Shown: positions 52,554-61,122 of the stretch, piece by piece
Position numbering within the stretch: the stretch's first letter is position 1
How the letters are laid out: every line of letters begins with the position of its first letter
Assembly (NCBI GenBank): GCA_934096035.1
Contig: CAKOKX010000002.1
Coordinates: 119,120 to 183,119, forward strand
DNA length: 64,000 nt
Direction: 5' to 3'
Origin: an uncultured Bacilli bacterium
Lineage (GTDB): Bacteria > Bacillota_I > Bacilli_A > RF39 > UBA660
Position numbers and translations under genes: made by a program
The notes under the pieces: model-generated
What the model was told of the DNA's origin: nothing
Databases searched by the model: none
The model's input: the letters and a program-made list of their open reading frames with translations, nothing else

Positions 52554-54672
52554 ATTCATCACTATCTCCAAAGAAATCATCAAAAAATTCATCATCTGAT
52601 ACAACATTATCCGCAATTACCTTACTATCTGCATCAACATTTATTTTAGGATTTTCTTCTTTTATATTAATCAATGGATCTTCTTTTACTTCATTTTTTA
52701 TTTCTAATAATTTATCATCAGATTTAGTTTCCATATTTTTTTTCTTTTGCTCTTCTTCTTGACGATCTAATTCTTTAAACTTTTCATCTAAATCTTTAAG
52801 CATACTATCTATATCCATATTACTTAAACCACCAGGATTGGGTTTAAATCCACTATTTGCAGATGGCATTCCAAATGGATTGTATGAAGACATTCCAAAA
52901 TCCATAGGTTTAAATGGATTGTTATCATGTATTTCCCCATTTTGAGCCATTTTTTTACTTCGTTCTTCAGTTACAAATTTCTTTAAATCAAACATTTCTA
53001 CTTCATGTTTCATTCTAGTTGGATATTCTTCTTCTTTTCTTTCAATACCCCATTCCATTTTAAAATCTGGTTCTAATTTAGTTCTAAATGGACTAGTTCT
53101 AAGTCTTATAATTATTGCTTCAAATAACTTCATTTTTTGTAAGTCAGTTATTGTTATTAAAGGCCTAGTTGCATTTTTATCTTTTTCATCAGTAACTTTT
53201 ACTTCTCCACACATTTTACTGATTTCTTCTAAAGCTTTCATTTCAGTACTTATCAAATAAACTAAGTTACCACAGTTACCTTTAATAATTTCAGCAACAT
53301 TATCACCATATACATCATTAAGTTGTGCAAAGTTTTGAATAATAAAAGTAAATCTAATATCTCTACTTCTTGCTGCAGATACCATAGCATCTACATCTTT
53401 TAAAGGTGGCATATTAGCAAATTCGTCTAAGATAAAATTAGTTCTAACTGGAAGTTTTCCACCATTTTCTTGAGCTACATCGATTAATGTTTCATAACAT
53501 TGCTTAATAAATATGGTCATCAATGGATGATAAGTTTTCTTTTCATCATGAATAATCATAAATACAGCAGTCTTACCATTACCAATATCTTTCATATTAA
53601 AATCACTATATGAAAGCATTTCGCTTAAAGCTTCCCCAGTTGAGAAGTTTCTTATCTTTTGTCTAAATGTTGCAAGCAACCCTCCCTTTGTATCATTCGG
53701 AGCATTAATAGTACTTGAGGCAAACATATAAGCATTAGACTTTTCACCTTTCATACCAAAATATTCTTTAATATAATTACTTGTTGCATATCTTTCTTCA
53801 CCAACAGTACTCATTACATTTATACTATTTAAATTAACTTCTTCTTCTTTAGCATCTTGAAATAATCCTAAAGCAAGCCCTGAAAAATAGTCTGCTGCTG
53901 ACTTTTCCCAGAAATCAGATTCACTTTTATTAGATGGGTCATACAAGATATTTAAAGCAACGTCATTTAATAATTCAATTGCTTTATCTTGATTTCCAGC
54001 TCTATAATATTTATTTGGAAGTGTAAGAGGGTTCCAACTATTACCTCTTTGAGGTTCTCTAAAATTTAAAACAATAATTCTATAACCTTTTTCTTTTAAA
54101 TAACTTGCACTATATTTATATATTTCACCTTTAGGGTCAGTAATAATCATTGACTCACCCTTTTTAGCAAGTAAATTAACCATAGGCTTAACGATAGTTT
54201 GAGTTTTACCACTACCAGTAGAACCAATTACTAAGTTATGATACTCTCCGTTATCAACCCAAATATTTTTACCGTCATTAATTAAAGGTATACCTGCCGC
54301 ATTAACAACTTCATCAGTTGGATGCACACATTCTACTCCCGATTGTTCTTTTATATCTTTTTCTTTAGCCCAATTAGAATAACCATCACTAGATTTTTTC
54401 TTTAAAGTAATACCAATACCCACTTCCCCTTTTTCTCTTTTAAAAATATAAGAAGAAACTGTAGAGAATATTGCAACTAATGCGATAATAAATAAAATTA
54501 AAGTTGCACCTATATAATCTGGAGTAAAAGCCTTAAAAGGTAATAATCCATAAAATGTACCATCAACAGATAATGATGAAATATTTAAAACTGCAATTGC
54601 ACATAAATATAATAATAATACACAATATATTACAAATAACATAAAATCTTTAGGTTCTACTTTAAACTTCAT
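52552..54672 (-). CDS. VirD4/TraG-type coupling ATPase
   Basis: 706 residues. Two N-terminal membrane segments (about 10-32 and 52-78), Walker A VIGSTGSGKTQTIV (near 148-161), a TraG-family core, and Walker B TNFILDEFANMP with VSAARSRDIRFTFIIQNFAQL. The C-terminal about 110 residues are acidic and disordered (FGMSSYNPFG, MLKDLDEKFKELDRQEEEQKKK). It couples substrates to the channel at the inner face of the membrane. Last gene of the operon. Confidence 0.93.
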   Translation of the reverse strand: MKFKVEPKDFMLFVIYCVLLLYLCAIAVLNISSLSVDGTFYGLLPFKAFTPDYIGATLILFIIALVAIFSTVSSYIFKREKGEVGIGITLKKKSSDGYSNWAKEKDIKEQSGVECVHPTDEVVNAAGIPLINDGKNIWVDNGEYHNLVIGSTGSGKTQTIVKPMVNLLAKKGESMIITDPKGEIYKYSASYLKEKGYRIIVLNFREPQRGNSWNPLTLPNKYYRAGNQDKAIELLNDVALNILYDPSNKSESDFWEKSAADYFSGLALGLFQDAKEEEVNLNSINVMSTVGEERYATSNYIKEYFGMKGEKSNAYMFASSTINAPNDTKGGLLATFRQKIRNFSTGEALSEMLSYSDFNMKDIGNGKTAVFMIIHDEKKTYHPLMTIFIKQCYETLIDVAQENGGKLPVRTNFILDEFANMPPLKDVDAMVSAARSRDIRFTFIIQNFAQLNDVYGDNVAEIIKGNCGNLVYLISTEMKALEEISKMCGEVKVTDEKDKNATRPLITITDLQKMKLFEAIIIRLRTSPFRTKLEPDFKMEWGIERKEEEYPTRMKHEVEMFDLKKFVTEERSKKMAQNGEIHDNNPFKPMDFGMSSYNPFGMPSANSGFKPNPGGLSNMDIDSMLKDLDEKFKELDRQEEEQKKKNMETKSDDKLLEIKNEVKEDPLINIKEENPKINVDADSKVIADNVVSDDEFFDDFFGDSDE

Positions 54673-54715
54673 AACATTCCCTCATTCCTTCCTATTATTA
54701 TACAACAAAATAACA

Positions 54716-55489
54716 TTATTTAACATGTTTTTTTAACATAATTATAATAAATAATCCCCCAGCAAAACAAATAACAACAATAGCAATTAATAATTCATTA
54801 TTTTTTTTAGTATCTTTTTTTACATCAGCATTTTTATTATCATTATTATCTTTATCTATTACATCATCTTTATCTCCAGTAAAATCACTTAAATCATCTT
54901 TAACAGTATTAACAGTTATTTTAATTGATTTATTATTATAATTATTTCTATTTATTAACCATGTATATAGATTATTATTAACAACATCTGCATTACTTGA
55001 AATTACTTCTAAATCAGTTTTTATAGTTACTTTTATTTCATTTAATAAAGAATATGTATCAAATACATTACATCTATTACTAGTTTTAAGCAAATACATA
55101 TTATTACTTTTTTGAATATTTAATTCTTCAAAACATTGTTTAACAGCATTAGATCTATAATAATCATCAAAACTAAATACATTTTGTATATTAAGTCCTT
55201 GATAATTTCCATTACTATAATTATTTATATTATAAAATCTTACATTTTTTTGATAACCACTTTCATAGTAATCATAATTTTCATCATTAAAATAAATTGG
55301 TTCATATGTATTAACAGAATTATTTAAAAAGTTAATTAACAAATCATCCCCGTACATTTCATTTAAAGAAATATCAGTATACACCTTTGTTACTTCATTT
55401 ATACTTTCTTCAGTAAGAGTTAAATCATAACTTACTTCACAACCAGTCAAACAAATTAAGCACATTACACAAAGAATTACCCTTTTCAT
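54716..55489 (-). CDS. Lipoprotein with C-terminal membrane anchor, T4SS-associated
   Basis: 257 residues. Lipobox LICLTGC (Cys near 17), then a domain resembling LppM-like envelope lipoproteins (SYDLTLTEESINEVTKVYTD, paired Cys in VKQCFEEL and NRCNVFD). An Asp/Asn/Lys-rich linker and a C-terminal membrane helix (LLIAIVVICFAGGLFIIIML) follow. Double anchoring is unusual. AAAGGAGG precedes the ATG, 11 nt after the wall-hydrolase stop. Confidence 0.75.
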   Translation of the reverse strand: MKRVILCVMCLICLTGCEVSYDLTLTEESINEVTKVYTDISLNEMYGDDLLINFLNNSVNTYEPIYFNDENYDYYESGYQKNVRFYNINNYSNGNYQGLNIQNVFSFDDYYRSNAVKQCFEELNIQKSNNMYLLKTSNRCNVFDTYSLLNEIKVTIKTDLEVISSNADVVNNNLYTWLINRNNYNNKSIKITVNTVKDDLSDFTGDKDDVIDKDNNDNKNADVKKDTKKNNELLIAIVVICFAGGLFIIIMLKKHVK

Positions 55490-55499
55490 TATTCCTCCT

Positions 55500-58427
55500 T
55501 TAACGATGACAATTAGCTACTTTATCTCCAAGCGGAGACAAATCAATATAGTTATATGGATCTACTAATTTACCTGAAATATCAAAAATTGTAAAATGTA
55601 AATGAGCTCCAGTTGATGCTCCAGTGGAACCAACTTCACCGATTTTTTGACCTTGTCTTACTTCATCACCAACATTTACAACGACAGAATGATATTTCAT
55701 ATGATAATAATCTGTTTTCATTCCATCTTCATGTCTTATTCTAACCATATTACCACTTGATGGTGTACTACCCGTAACATCATTTAATATTTTTTCAACT
55801 ACACCATCTTTTGATGCATAAACAGGCGTACCTTGAGCAACTCCCAAATCTATACCTGAATGTAATTTAGATGTTTTATCAATTGGATGAATTCTATAAC
55901 CAAATGGTGATGTACAAACAAAACCAGATTCAAACGATAACGGAACTGCAAATCCACTAGCTATATTACCACCAAATTCAAACTTACATTCTGCTTCTTT
56001 TGCCATTATACCCTCAGAATCATAATTATCATAATCACCTAGACTTCGAGAATAAAATTTTCCTTCATCGGTATAATCACCAGTTACAAATAAAGCAAAT
56101 TCAGCTTTTCTTCTCTTTTTTAGAGTAGAAGAAAACTTTTCAGGATTAGTAAATTGCTTCATATATTCCCATAACCCTTGATATCCGTCCGTTGCATAAA
56201 CACTTAATAGTTTTTCAGTATATCCAGGACCAACATTATAGTTAAATGATGTTATAGCATCTTTTTGAAATTGAGTTAAAGAAATACCCACACTGGCTGC
56301 AGCAGCATCTATCGGTGAAGCATATATGGTATCTAATGAATAAACTTTTATTTTATCTATAACTGATACAGGAACACAATCGCCAACATTTACTCTATAT
56401 CCACTACTAGATTTAGTAAAATAACTATCCCAATTATTTTGTTCAATATAACTAGCAACAGATGAACTACTTAAATTATGATTAGTAATACCGGCTCCAA
56501 TACTTACAGTTCCATCTCCAATATCTGTAGCAATATATCCTTGACTATTATCACAATAACCTGTTACACCTTCTAAAGTATTTATAAATGTTAAAAGATT
56601 TGCATCAGATGTACTCGTAGAACAATAAGAACTTTTATAGTCTATTTGTTTTGTTTCCACAAATTCACAATAAGATGCTAAATTATATAAACTATATCCA
56701 CTTCCACTATTTCCAGATTTTCCAAACATTTTTCCGTAAATTTTTCTATAATCAGAATTACTATAATGTAATCCAGTAGAGTCATAATTAGATATATCAT
56801 AACTTATATTATAATATTTTAAATTTGAAATATTCTTACTAGAAATCATATTTGCAATTTTTTCATTATATTCACTTATATCACTATTTTTAATACCTGA
56901 CTTTTCCTCATCAACAGGACCAACACTCATTACATAAATTTTATGTTTATGCCATTCATTATTAGCAAGTTCTGCATACTTCTCAACATATTCTAACGAA
57001 AAATCATTTATCCCTAACCAAATAAATATATTATATCTTCCAGATGAAGTCATTAAATTATTTGCTTCATTAATAGCAGTTTCAACAAACCAATCATAGC
57101 CTTGACCATCTTCATAAACACTATTTTTATCACTTATAACACCAGCATTTTTCATACCATGTATTCTAGAGTCTCCAATAAATATATTTTTAGTACTACT
57201 TTCATCTGGGGATGAAATATTATATATATTATCAAATATCGTAGTTAGAGACTCATCAGATAACTCATTTATCTGTCTTAAAATATGATTATCTAGTGCT
57301 AATGATACATCACTATCTAAAGTAGTAATAGTATCATCAAATCTATTTGGTAAATATAAATAGTTTTCTATATCAGAATATAGTTCATTTAATTTTTCAT
57401 CTGAAACTTTTTGATAATCATAAGTACAAGTATCAAGTTCTAAAATTTTTGAAGTATTATCATATCCACCATAAGCTAAAGCGTTAGTTTTAACAATTAT
57501 CATTATTGCTTGAATAGCGTTATCAGAATAATTACGTCCCGAAATTAACTGATTTGTTACTCCTATAACATAATCTTTTAACCCAACACTAGTTACCTCT
57601 TCAGTATTACATGTAGTAAGATTAATGGTTGCTAAATTATAATTACATTCTTCTTTAAAATGTCCATAACCACTATTTGAACTTGCCACTACTAAAACAA
57701 TAATTATTATAGCTATTATTACTCCAAGGACAATTAATACCCAAGGATTAGCAGCTATAAAAGCAACAATTTTTTTACCAGCTGCTTTGGCAGCCATTTT
57801 TGCTTTATTACCTACTTGTTTTTTAGCTTGATTTATTGCATTTTTAGCCTTACTTTCAGCTAAGTTTTTAGCATGTTCGACTGGATGTAAAGCATTATAA
57901 GTATTTGCTTTTGCTTCATCTATTTTATTAGTAATAGCATCTTTTTTTGCCTTTGCATAATTAAGATTATCCATTACTCTATCCATTTTACTTTTTCTTT
58001 TAGTGTTAGAACCATCAGCTTTAACAGGTCCGTTTTCACCATTTTTCATTTTCCAATTTTTTTGACGTTCTTGATTTAACTCTTCGGCCTTTTTATCTAA
58101 TTCTTGTTGTTTTGCTTTATAATGATTTGAATCATAAACTCCATCTTTTTTTGCTTTATCATATTCCTTTTGACCAAATTTTTCATTTCTAATTGGCCCG
58201 CCATTATCCAACTGTTCAATATCACTAATATTAGCTTTTTCAGCATCACGAGCTTCATTTAATCTTTGGTCAAGTATATTTTCTAATTTATTTAAATCAT
58301 ACATAGAATTAAACTCACTCAAACCAACTTGAGAAGCAATTGTTCTCAAGTTGTCAGCACTAGAACTACTATTTCCAGTATTTAAGCCTAATTGTCGAGC
58401 TTTTTCTATAATATTATCTGATTGCAT
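55500..58427 (-). CDS. Multi-domain wall hydrolase of the T4SS: SpoIID-like, SGNH, GH24 lysozyme and M23 peptidase
   Basis: 975 residues. 1-220: charged, coiled, cytosolic. 222-250: membrane helix. About 279-340: SpoIID-like segment (VGLKDYVIGVTNQLIS, AIQAIMIIVKTNALAYGG) lacking the usual catalytic Glu. 414-570: SGNH hydrolase with IFIGDSRIHG (Ser 420), LGIND and the DSTGLHYS Asp/His. 610-790: GH24-type lysozyme with NTLEG (Glu 619) and ATDIGDGTVSIGAGIT. 835-965: M23 endopeptidase with LHSGIDLG (His 856, Asp 860) and AHLHF (His 942, 944). It should open peptidoglycan for the secretion channel; the SGNH domain may remove acyl groups first. Confidence 0.88.
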   Translation of the reverse strand: MQSDNIIEKARQLGLNTGNSSSSADNLRTIASQVGLSEFNSMYDLNKLENILDQRLNEARDAEKANISDIEQLDNGGPIRNEKFGQKEYDKAKKDGVYDSNHYKAKQQELDKKAEELNQERQKNWKMKNGENGPVKADGSNTKRKSKMDRVMDNLNYAKAKKDAITNKIDEAKANTYNALHPVEHAKNLAESKAKNAINQAKKQVGNKAKMAAKAAGKKIVAFIAANPWVLIVLGVIIAIIIIVLVVASSNSGYGHFKEECNYNLATINLTTCNTEEVTSVGLKDYVIGVTNQLISGRNYSDNAIQAIMIIVKTNALAYGGYDNTSKILELDTCTYDYQKVSDEKLNELYSDIENYLYLPNRFDDTITTLDSDVSLALDNHILRQINELSDESLTTIFDNIYNISSPDESSTKNIFIGDSRIHGMKNAGVISDKNSVYEDGQGYDWFVETAINEANNLMTSSGRYNIFIWLGINDFSLEYVEKYAELANNEWHKHKIYVMSVGPVDEEKSGIKNSDISEYNEKIANMISSKNISNLKYYNISYDISNYDSTGLHYSNSDYRKIYGKMFGKSGNSGSGYSLYNLASYCEFVETKQIDYKSSYCSTSTSDANLLTFINTLEGVTGYCDNSQGYIATDIGDGTVSIGAGITNHNLSSSSVASYIEQNNWDSYFTKSSSGYRVNVGDCVPVSVIDKIKVYSLDTIYASPIDAAAASVGISLTQFQKDAITSFNYNVGPGYTEKLLSVYATDGYQGLWEYMKQFTNPEKFSSTLKKRRKAEFALFVTGDYTDEGKFYSRSLGDYDNYDSEGIMAKEAECKFEFGGNIASGFAVPLSFESGFVCTSPFGYRIHPIDKTSKLHSGIDLGVAQGTPVYASKDGVVEKILNDVTGSTPSSGNMVRIRHEDGMKTDYYHMKYHSVVVNVGDEVRQGQKIGEVGSTGASTGAHLHFTIFDISGKLVDPYNYIDLSPLGDKVANCHR

Positions 58428-58451
58428 AAAACCACCTCAAAAGAGGATAAA

Positions 58452-60239
58452 TTAATAACCTCCACCTGAACCAAATGAATCTAGTTCTTCTTGAGTAATA
58501 ACTACTTGAATTTTCATTCTCTTATTACCACATATAAATAATGCTTCCCCTTGATTATAATATTTTATTGCTTCTTTTTCATTATCATTTAAATCTATTA
58601 ATTTTGATAAATCATCAACAGCCTGTTTTCTAAGTCCCATTACTAAGTAATATGATGCATTATCAAATATTGCTTTACCATGAGTAATAATATTTGGAGC
58701 TGCAAAGTCTGTTGGTTGTTGAGTTATAATTATTGTACCAGTATTATATTTTCTACTTCTTCTTTGAATTTGGGCTAAAAATTCAGCTCCAAGTTCATTA
58801 TGACTAGATAGTAATACATGAGCTTCATCAACCATCATAACAGTATTTACATCTTTATCAAGACATAATCCCCATGCATACTTTAAGATATTAAAGAATA
58901 ATGCATTTTTAATATTTTCATCACTATTCATAAGTTCTTTTATATTAAATACAATAAAATCACTTTCAATATTTAAAGTAGTTTTACCAGTAAAATAATA
59001 TCTTAATTCTTTTACTAAAGGCCTTACTTTTAATTCAAGTCTTTCTAATACATCCCTTTCATGAGTTGCATCAGTCATGCCCACTAAATGACCTTTTATT
59101 GTTGCATAAACATCATCAAATGTAGGATAATCAGCGCTTGTCAATTTAGTAAAATCAGTATTATAATCTATTTTATATCTTTTATAAGTTTCTTGTAATA
59201 CATCACTAAACATTGTTAAAACATCATCTTCAATACTTGGTGAATAGTACTTCATAAATGCTTTTACTTGTTGAAGTGTTCTAGTAAGAACAGTATAACC
59301 TAATCCTTGTGCTATTTCTTCTTCATCAGCATCAATAACAATTTCAAGAGGATTAATCATACCAAATTCTCCTCCTTTACCCAAGTCAAGGAAATCTCCA
59401 CCCAAAGAATAACACATATCACCAAGTTCACCTTCAGGATCAACACATACTACTTTAAAACCATTTCTAATATGAGTTCTAATTAGTACTTTTGCAGCAG
59501 TTGATTTACCACTTCCACTTGTACCAAGTAAAATAATATTAGCATTATTTCTATTATTTTCTTTCTTTATTTGATATAAGAATTGATTAAATAATATAAC
59601 ACCGCCAGAAAAATCAACACCTAAAAGTGTAGAATTTCCAGGGTCTTTAATACTATCAAACACAAATGGATACATAGCAGCCACAGTAACAGATGGAATT
59701 GGGGTTCCAATTCTATTTTCAATATCTTGTGGAGGGAAAATAGGTAATATTGACTTTAATGCTTTTTCTTGTTCAAACATTAAAGCAACAGCACGCATCC
59801 CCATTGCATCTAAATAACTTCTAACTTGAATTTTTCTAAGTTCTAATTCTTCTTTATTATCAGCAGTAACCATTAAATGCATTTGAAAATCAAATATTCT
59901 AGCTTGTGTTGCAGCAAGCATTTGAATAAATTGTTCCAAAGATTCATAATCCTGTCTTATTCTTTCTTGCATTGTTTGGTCTTTTTCGCTTTGATATCTT
60001 ACTTTTAAATCAGCAATTTCTTTATTAAGCATTTTTTGTAAAACACTAAATTGAATAGGAATATGTTTAATAGCAATTTTAACACCCTGAATATTAGTTA
60101 TATCAGATAAAAATCCCGGTGCAATATTCCTTGGAAAAGCAATAACAGTAAGAATTGTAGAATATTTTCCGCCAAGTACAAACTCAGTTGGTTTAAACTC
60201 CATCCCTTTAGGAGCTACTTCACTTTTTAAATTTGCCAT
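58452..60239 (-). CDS. VirB4/TraE-type secretion ATPase, C-terminal part of a split protein
   Basis: 595 residues. An N-terminal region of about 230 residues precedes Walker A LLGTSGSGKSTAAK (near 237-250), VVCVDPEGELGDMC, Walker B VMMVDEAHVLLSS and TIIITQQPTDF. It powers assembly or transport at the membrane. ATG 60239 is one nt after the stop of the 60241-60804 gene, behind GGCGGTGAT, so the two halves are translated together. Confidence 0.92.
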   Translation of the reverse strand: MANLKSEVAPKGMEFKPTEFVLGGKYSTILTVIAFPRNIAPGFLSDITNIQGVKIAIKHIPIQFSVLQKMLNKEIADLKVRYQSEKDQTMQERIRQDYESLEQFIQMLAATQARIFDFQMHLMVTADNKEELELRKIQVRSYLDAMGMRAVALMFEQEKALKSILPIFPPQDIENRIGTPIPSVTVAAMYPFVFDSIKDPGNSTLLGVDFSGGVILFNQFLYQIKKENNRNNANIILLGTSGSGKSTAAKVLIRTHIRNGFKVVCVDPEGELGDMCYSLGGDFLDLGKGGEFGMINPLEIVIDADEEEIAQGLGYTVLTRTLQQVKAFMKYYSPSIEDDVLTMFSDVLQETYKRYKIDYNTDFTKLTSADYPTFDDVYATIKGHLVGMTDATHERDVLERLELKVRPLVKELRYYFTGKTTLNIESDFIVFNIKELMNSDENIKNALFFNILKYAWGLCLDKDVNTVMMVDEAHVLLSSHNELGAEFLAQIQRRSRKYNTGTIIITQQPTDFAAPNIITHGKAIFDNASYYLVMGLRKQAVDDLSKLIDLNDNEKEAIKYYNQGEALFICGNKRMKIQVVITQEELDSFGSGGGY

Positions 60240-60240
60240 A

Positions 60241-60804
60241 TTACATCACCGCCCCAAAGTTAGTGGTTTCCCCACCATTTAAGAAATTATCTAACACCAC
60301 TCTTAAGTCATTATTACTTGTTTGTGTTGATTGTAAACCAGCACTTGCTAGTCCACTTATTAAATTATGTAACTTCTTTTGTACAATTTCTAATCTTTTT
60401 TCTTTAAATAAAATATAATATTCTGTATCAACTACATTATACTCACTACTTGTAAATAAATTTGCTTTATTAATATCTTGCATAATAAGCTTTCTAATCG
60501 CATTAGTAGGAGCGTTATTATACATAAGTTGTAATTGAGATAAATATACATCAATATCAACTGGTCTATCTGCAATAAGTAACCAAAATTCATAATCAAT
60601 ACTATTATAAAAATTTCTAAGTTGATAAATTGTATTTTGTTGTGTCCCTTGGTCCATAATAAATATATTTTTCGGAGCAACTTTTACTCCAGTAACATAT
60701 GATCCATCATCTAGTTGTATCATACCATTCATAATTTGACGAATAGGTAACCAATCTTCAGTATAACTAACTCCAGAAGGAGCAGAATTATTTAGTTTCT
60801 TCAT
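60241..60804 (-). CDS. VirB4 N-terminal-like component (separate gene)
   Basis: 187 residues. YTEDWLPIRQIMNGMIQLDDGSYVTGVKVAP and WLLIADRPVDIDVYLSQLQ match the N-terminal (TraC/TrbE-like) domain that usually begins VirB4 ATPases. Together with the next gene it makes about 780 residues, normal for a full VirB4. A comparable split may exist in pSK41/pIP501-type systems. Overlaps the PrgI-like gene by 17 nt. Confidence 0.75.
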   Translation of the reverse strand: MKKLNNSAPSGVSYTEDWLPIRQIMNGMIQLDDGSYVTGVKVAPKNIFIMDQGTQQNTIYQLRNFYNSIDYEFWLLIADRPVDIDVYLSQLQLMYNNAPTNAIRKLIMQDINKANLFTSSEYNVVDTEYYILFKEKRLEIVQKKLHNLISGLASAGLQSTQTSNNDLRVVLDNFLNGGETTNFGAVM

Positions 60805-61099
60805 CTTTCACACACCAACCTTTCCAATAATATCTTCGTGGATTAAATATAAAAGTAACTACATTTATAATAAATTGTAACACATTATGATAGTGCATAA
60901 CTGGTGTTACTAAGAACCCAGTTATTAACGCTGGCATCAAAATCATAATCATTTGCCATGCACTAGCATTTTGCACTAACATAAGTAACAATATTGTTAT
61001 TCCACAACCAAATCCAAATAATATAATATCAGTTAAAGTAAAGAACCCTAATATCAATTGTGATTTTTTTGAATTTGCAGGTATTAAATAATTATCCAT
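60788..61099 (-). CDS. PrgI/VirB3-like T4SS membrane protein
   Basis: 103 residues from ATG 61099 (MDNYLIPANSKKSQL); a TTG at 61105 is an alternative start. Two adjacent membrane segments (about 17-37 and 42-62) and a C-terminal FNPRRYYWKGW tail follow the PrgI/VirB3 plan of Gram-positive T4SS. Located right before the VirB4 genes as usual. Confidence 0.8.
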   Translation of the reverse strand: MDNYLIPANSKKSQLILGFFTLTDIILFGFGCGITILLLMLVQNASAWQMIMILMPALITGFLVTPVMHYHNVLQFIINVVTFIFNPRRYYWKGWCVKDEETK

Positions 61100-61122
61100 C
61101 CCCAATTCATTCCTTTCTTAAT

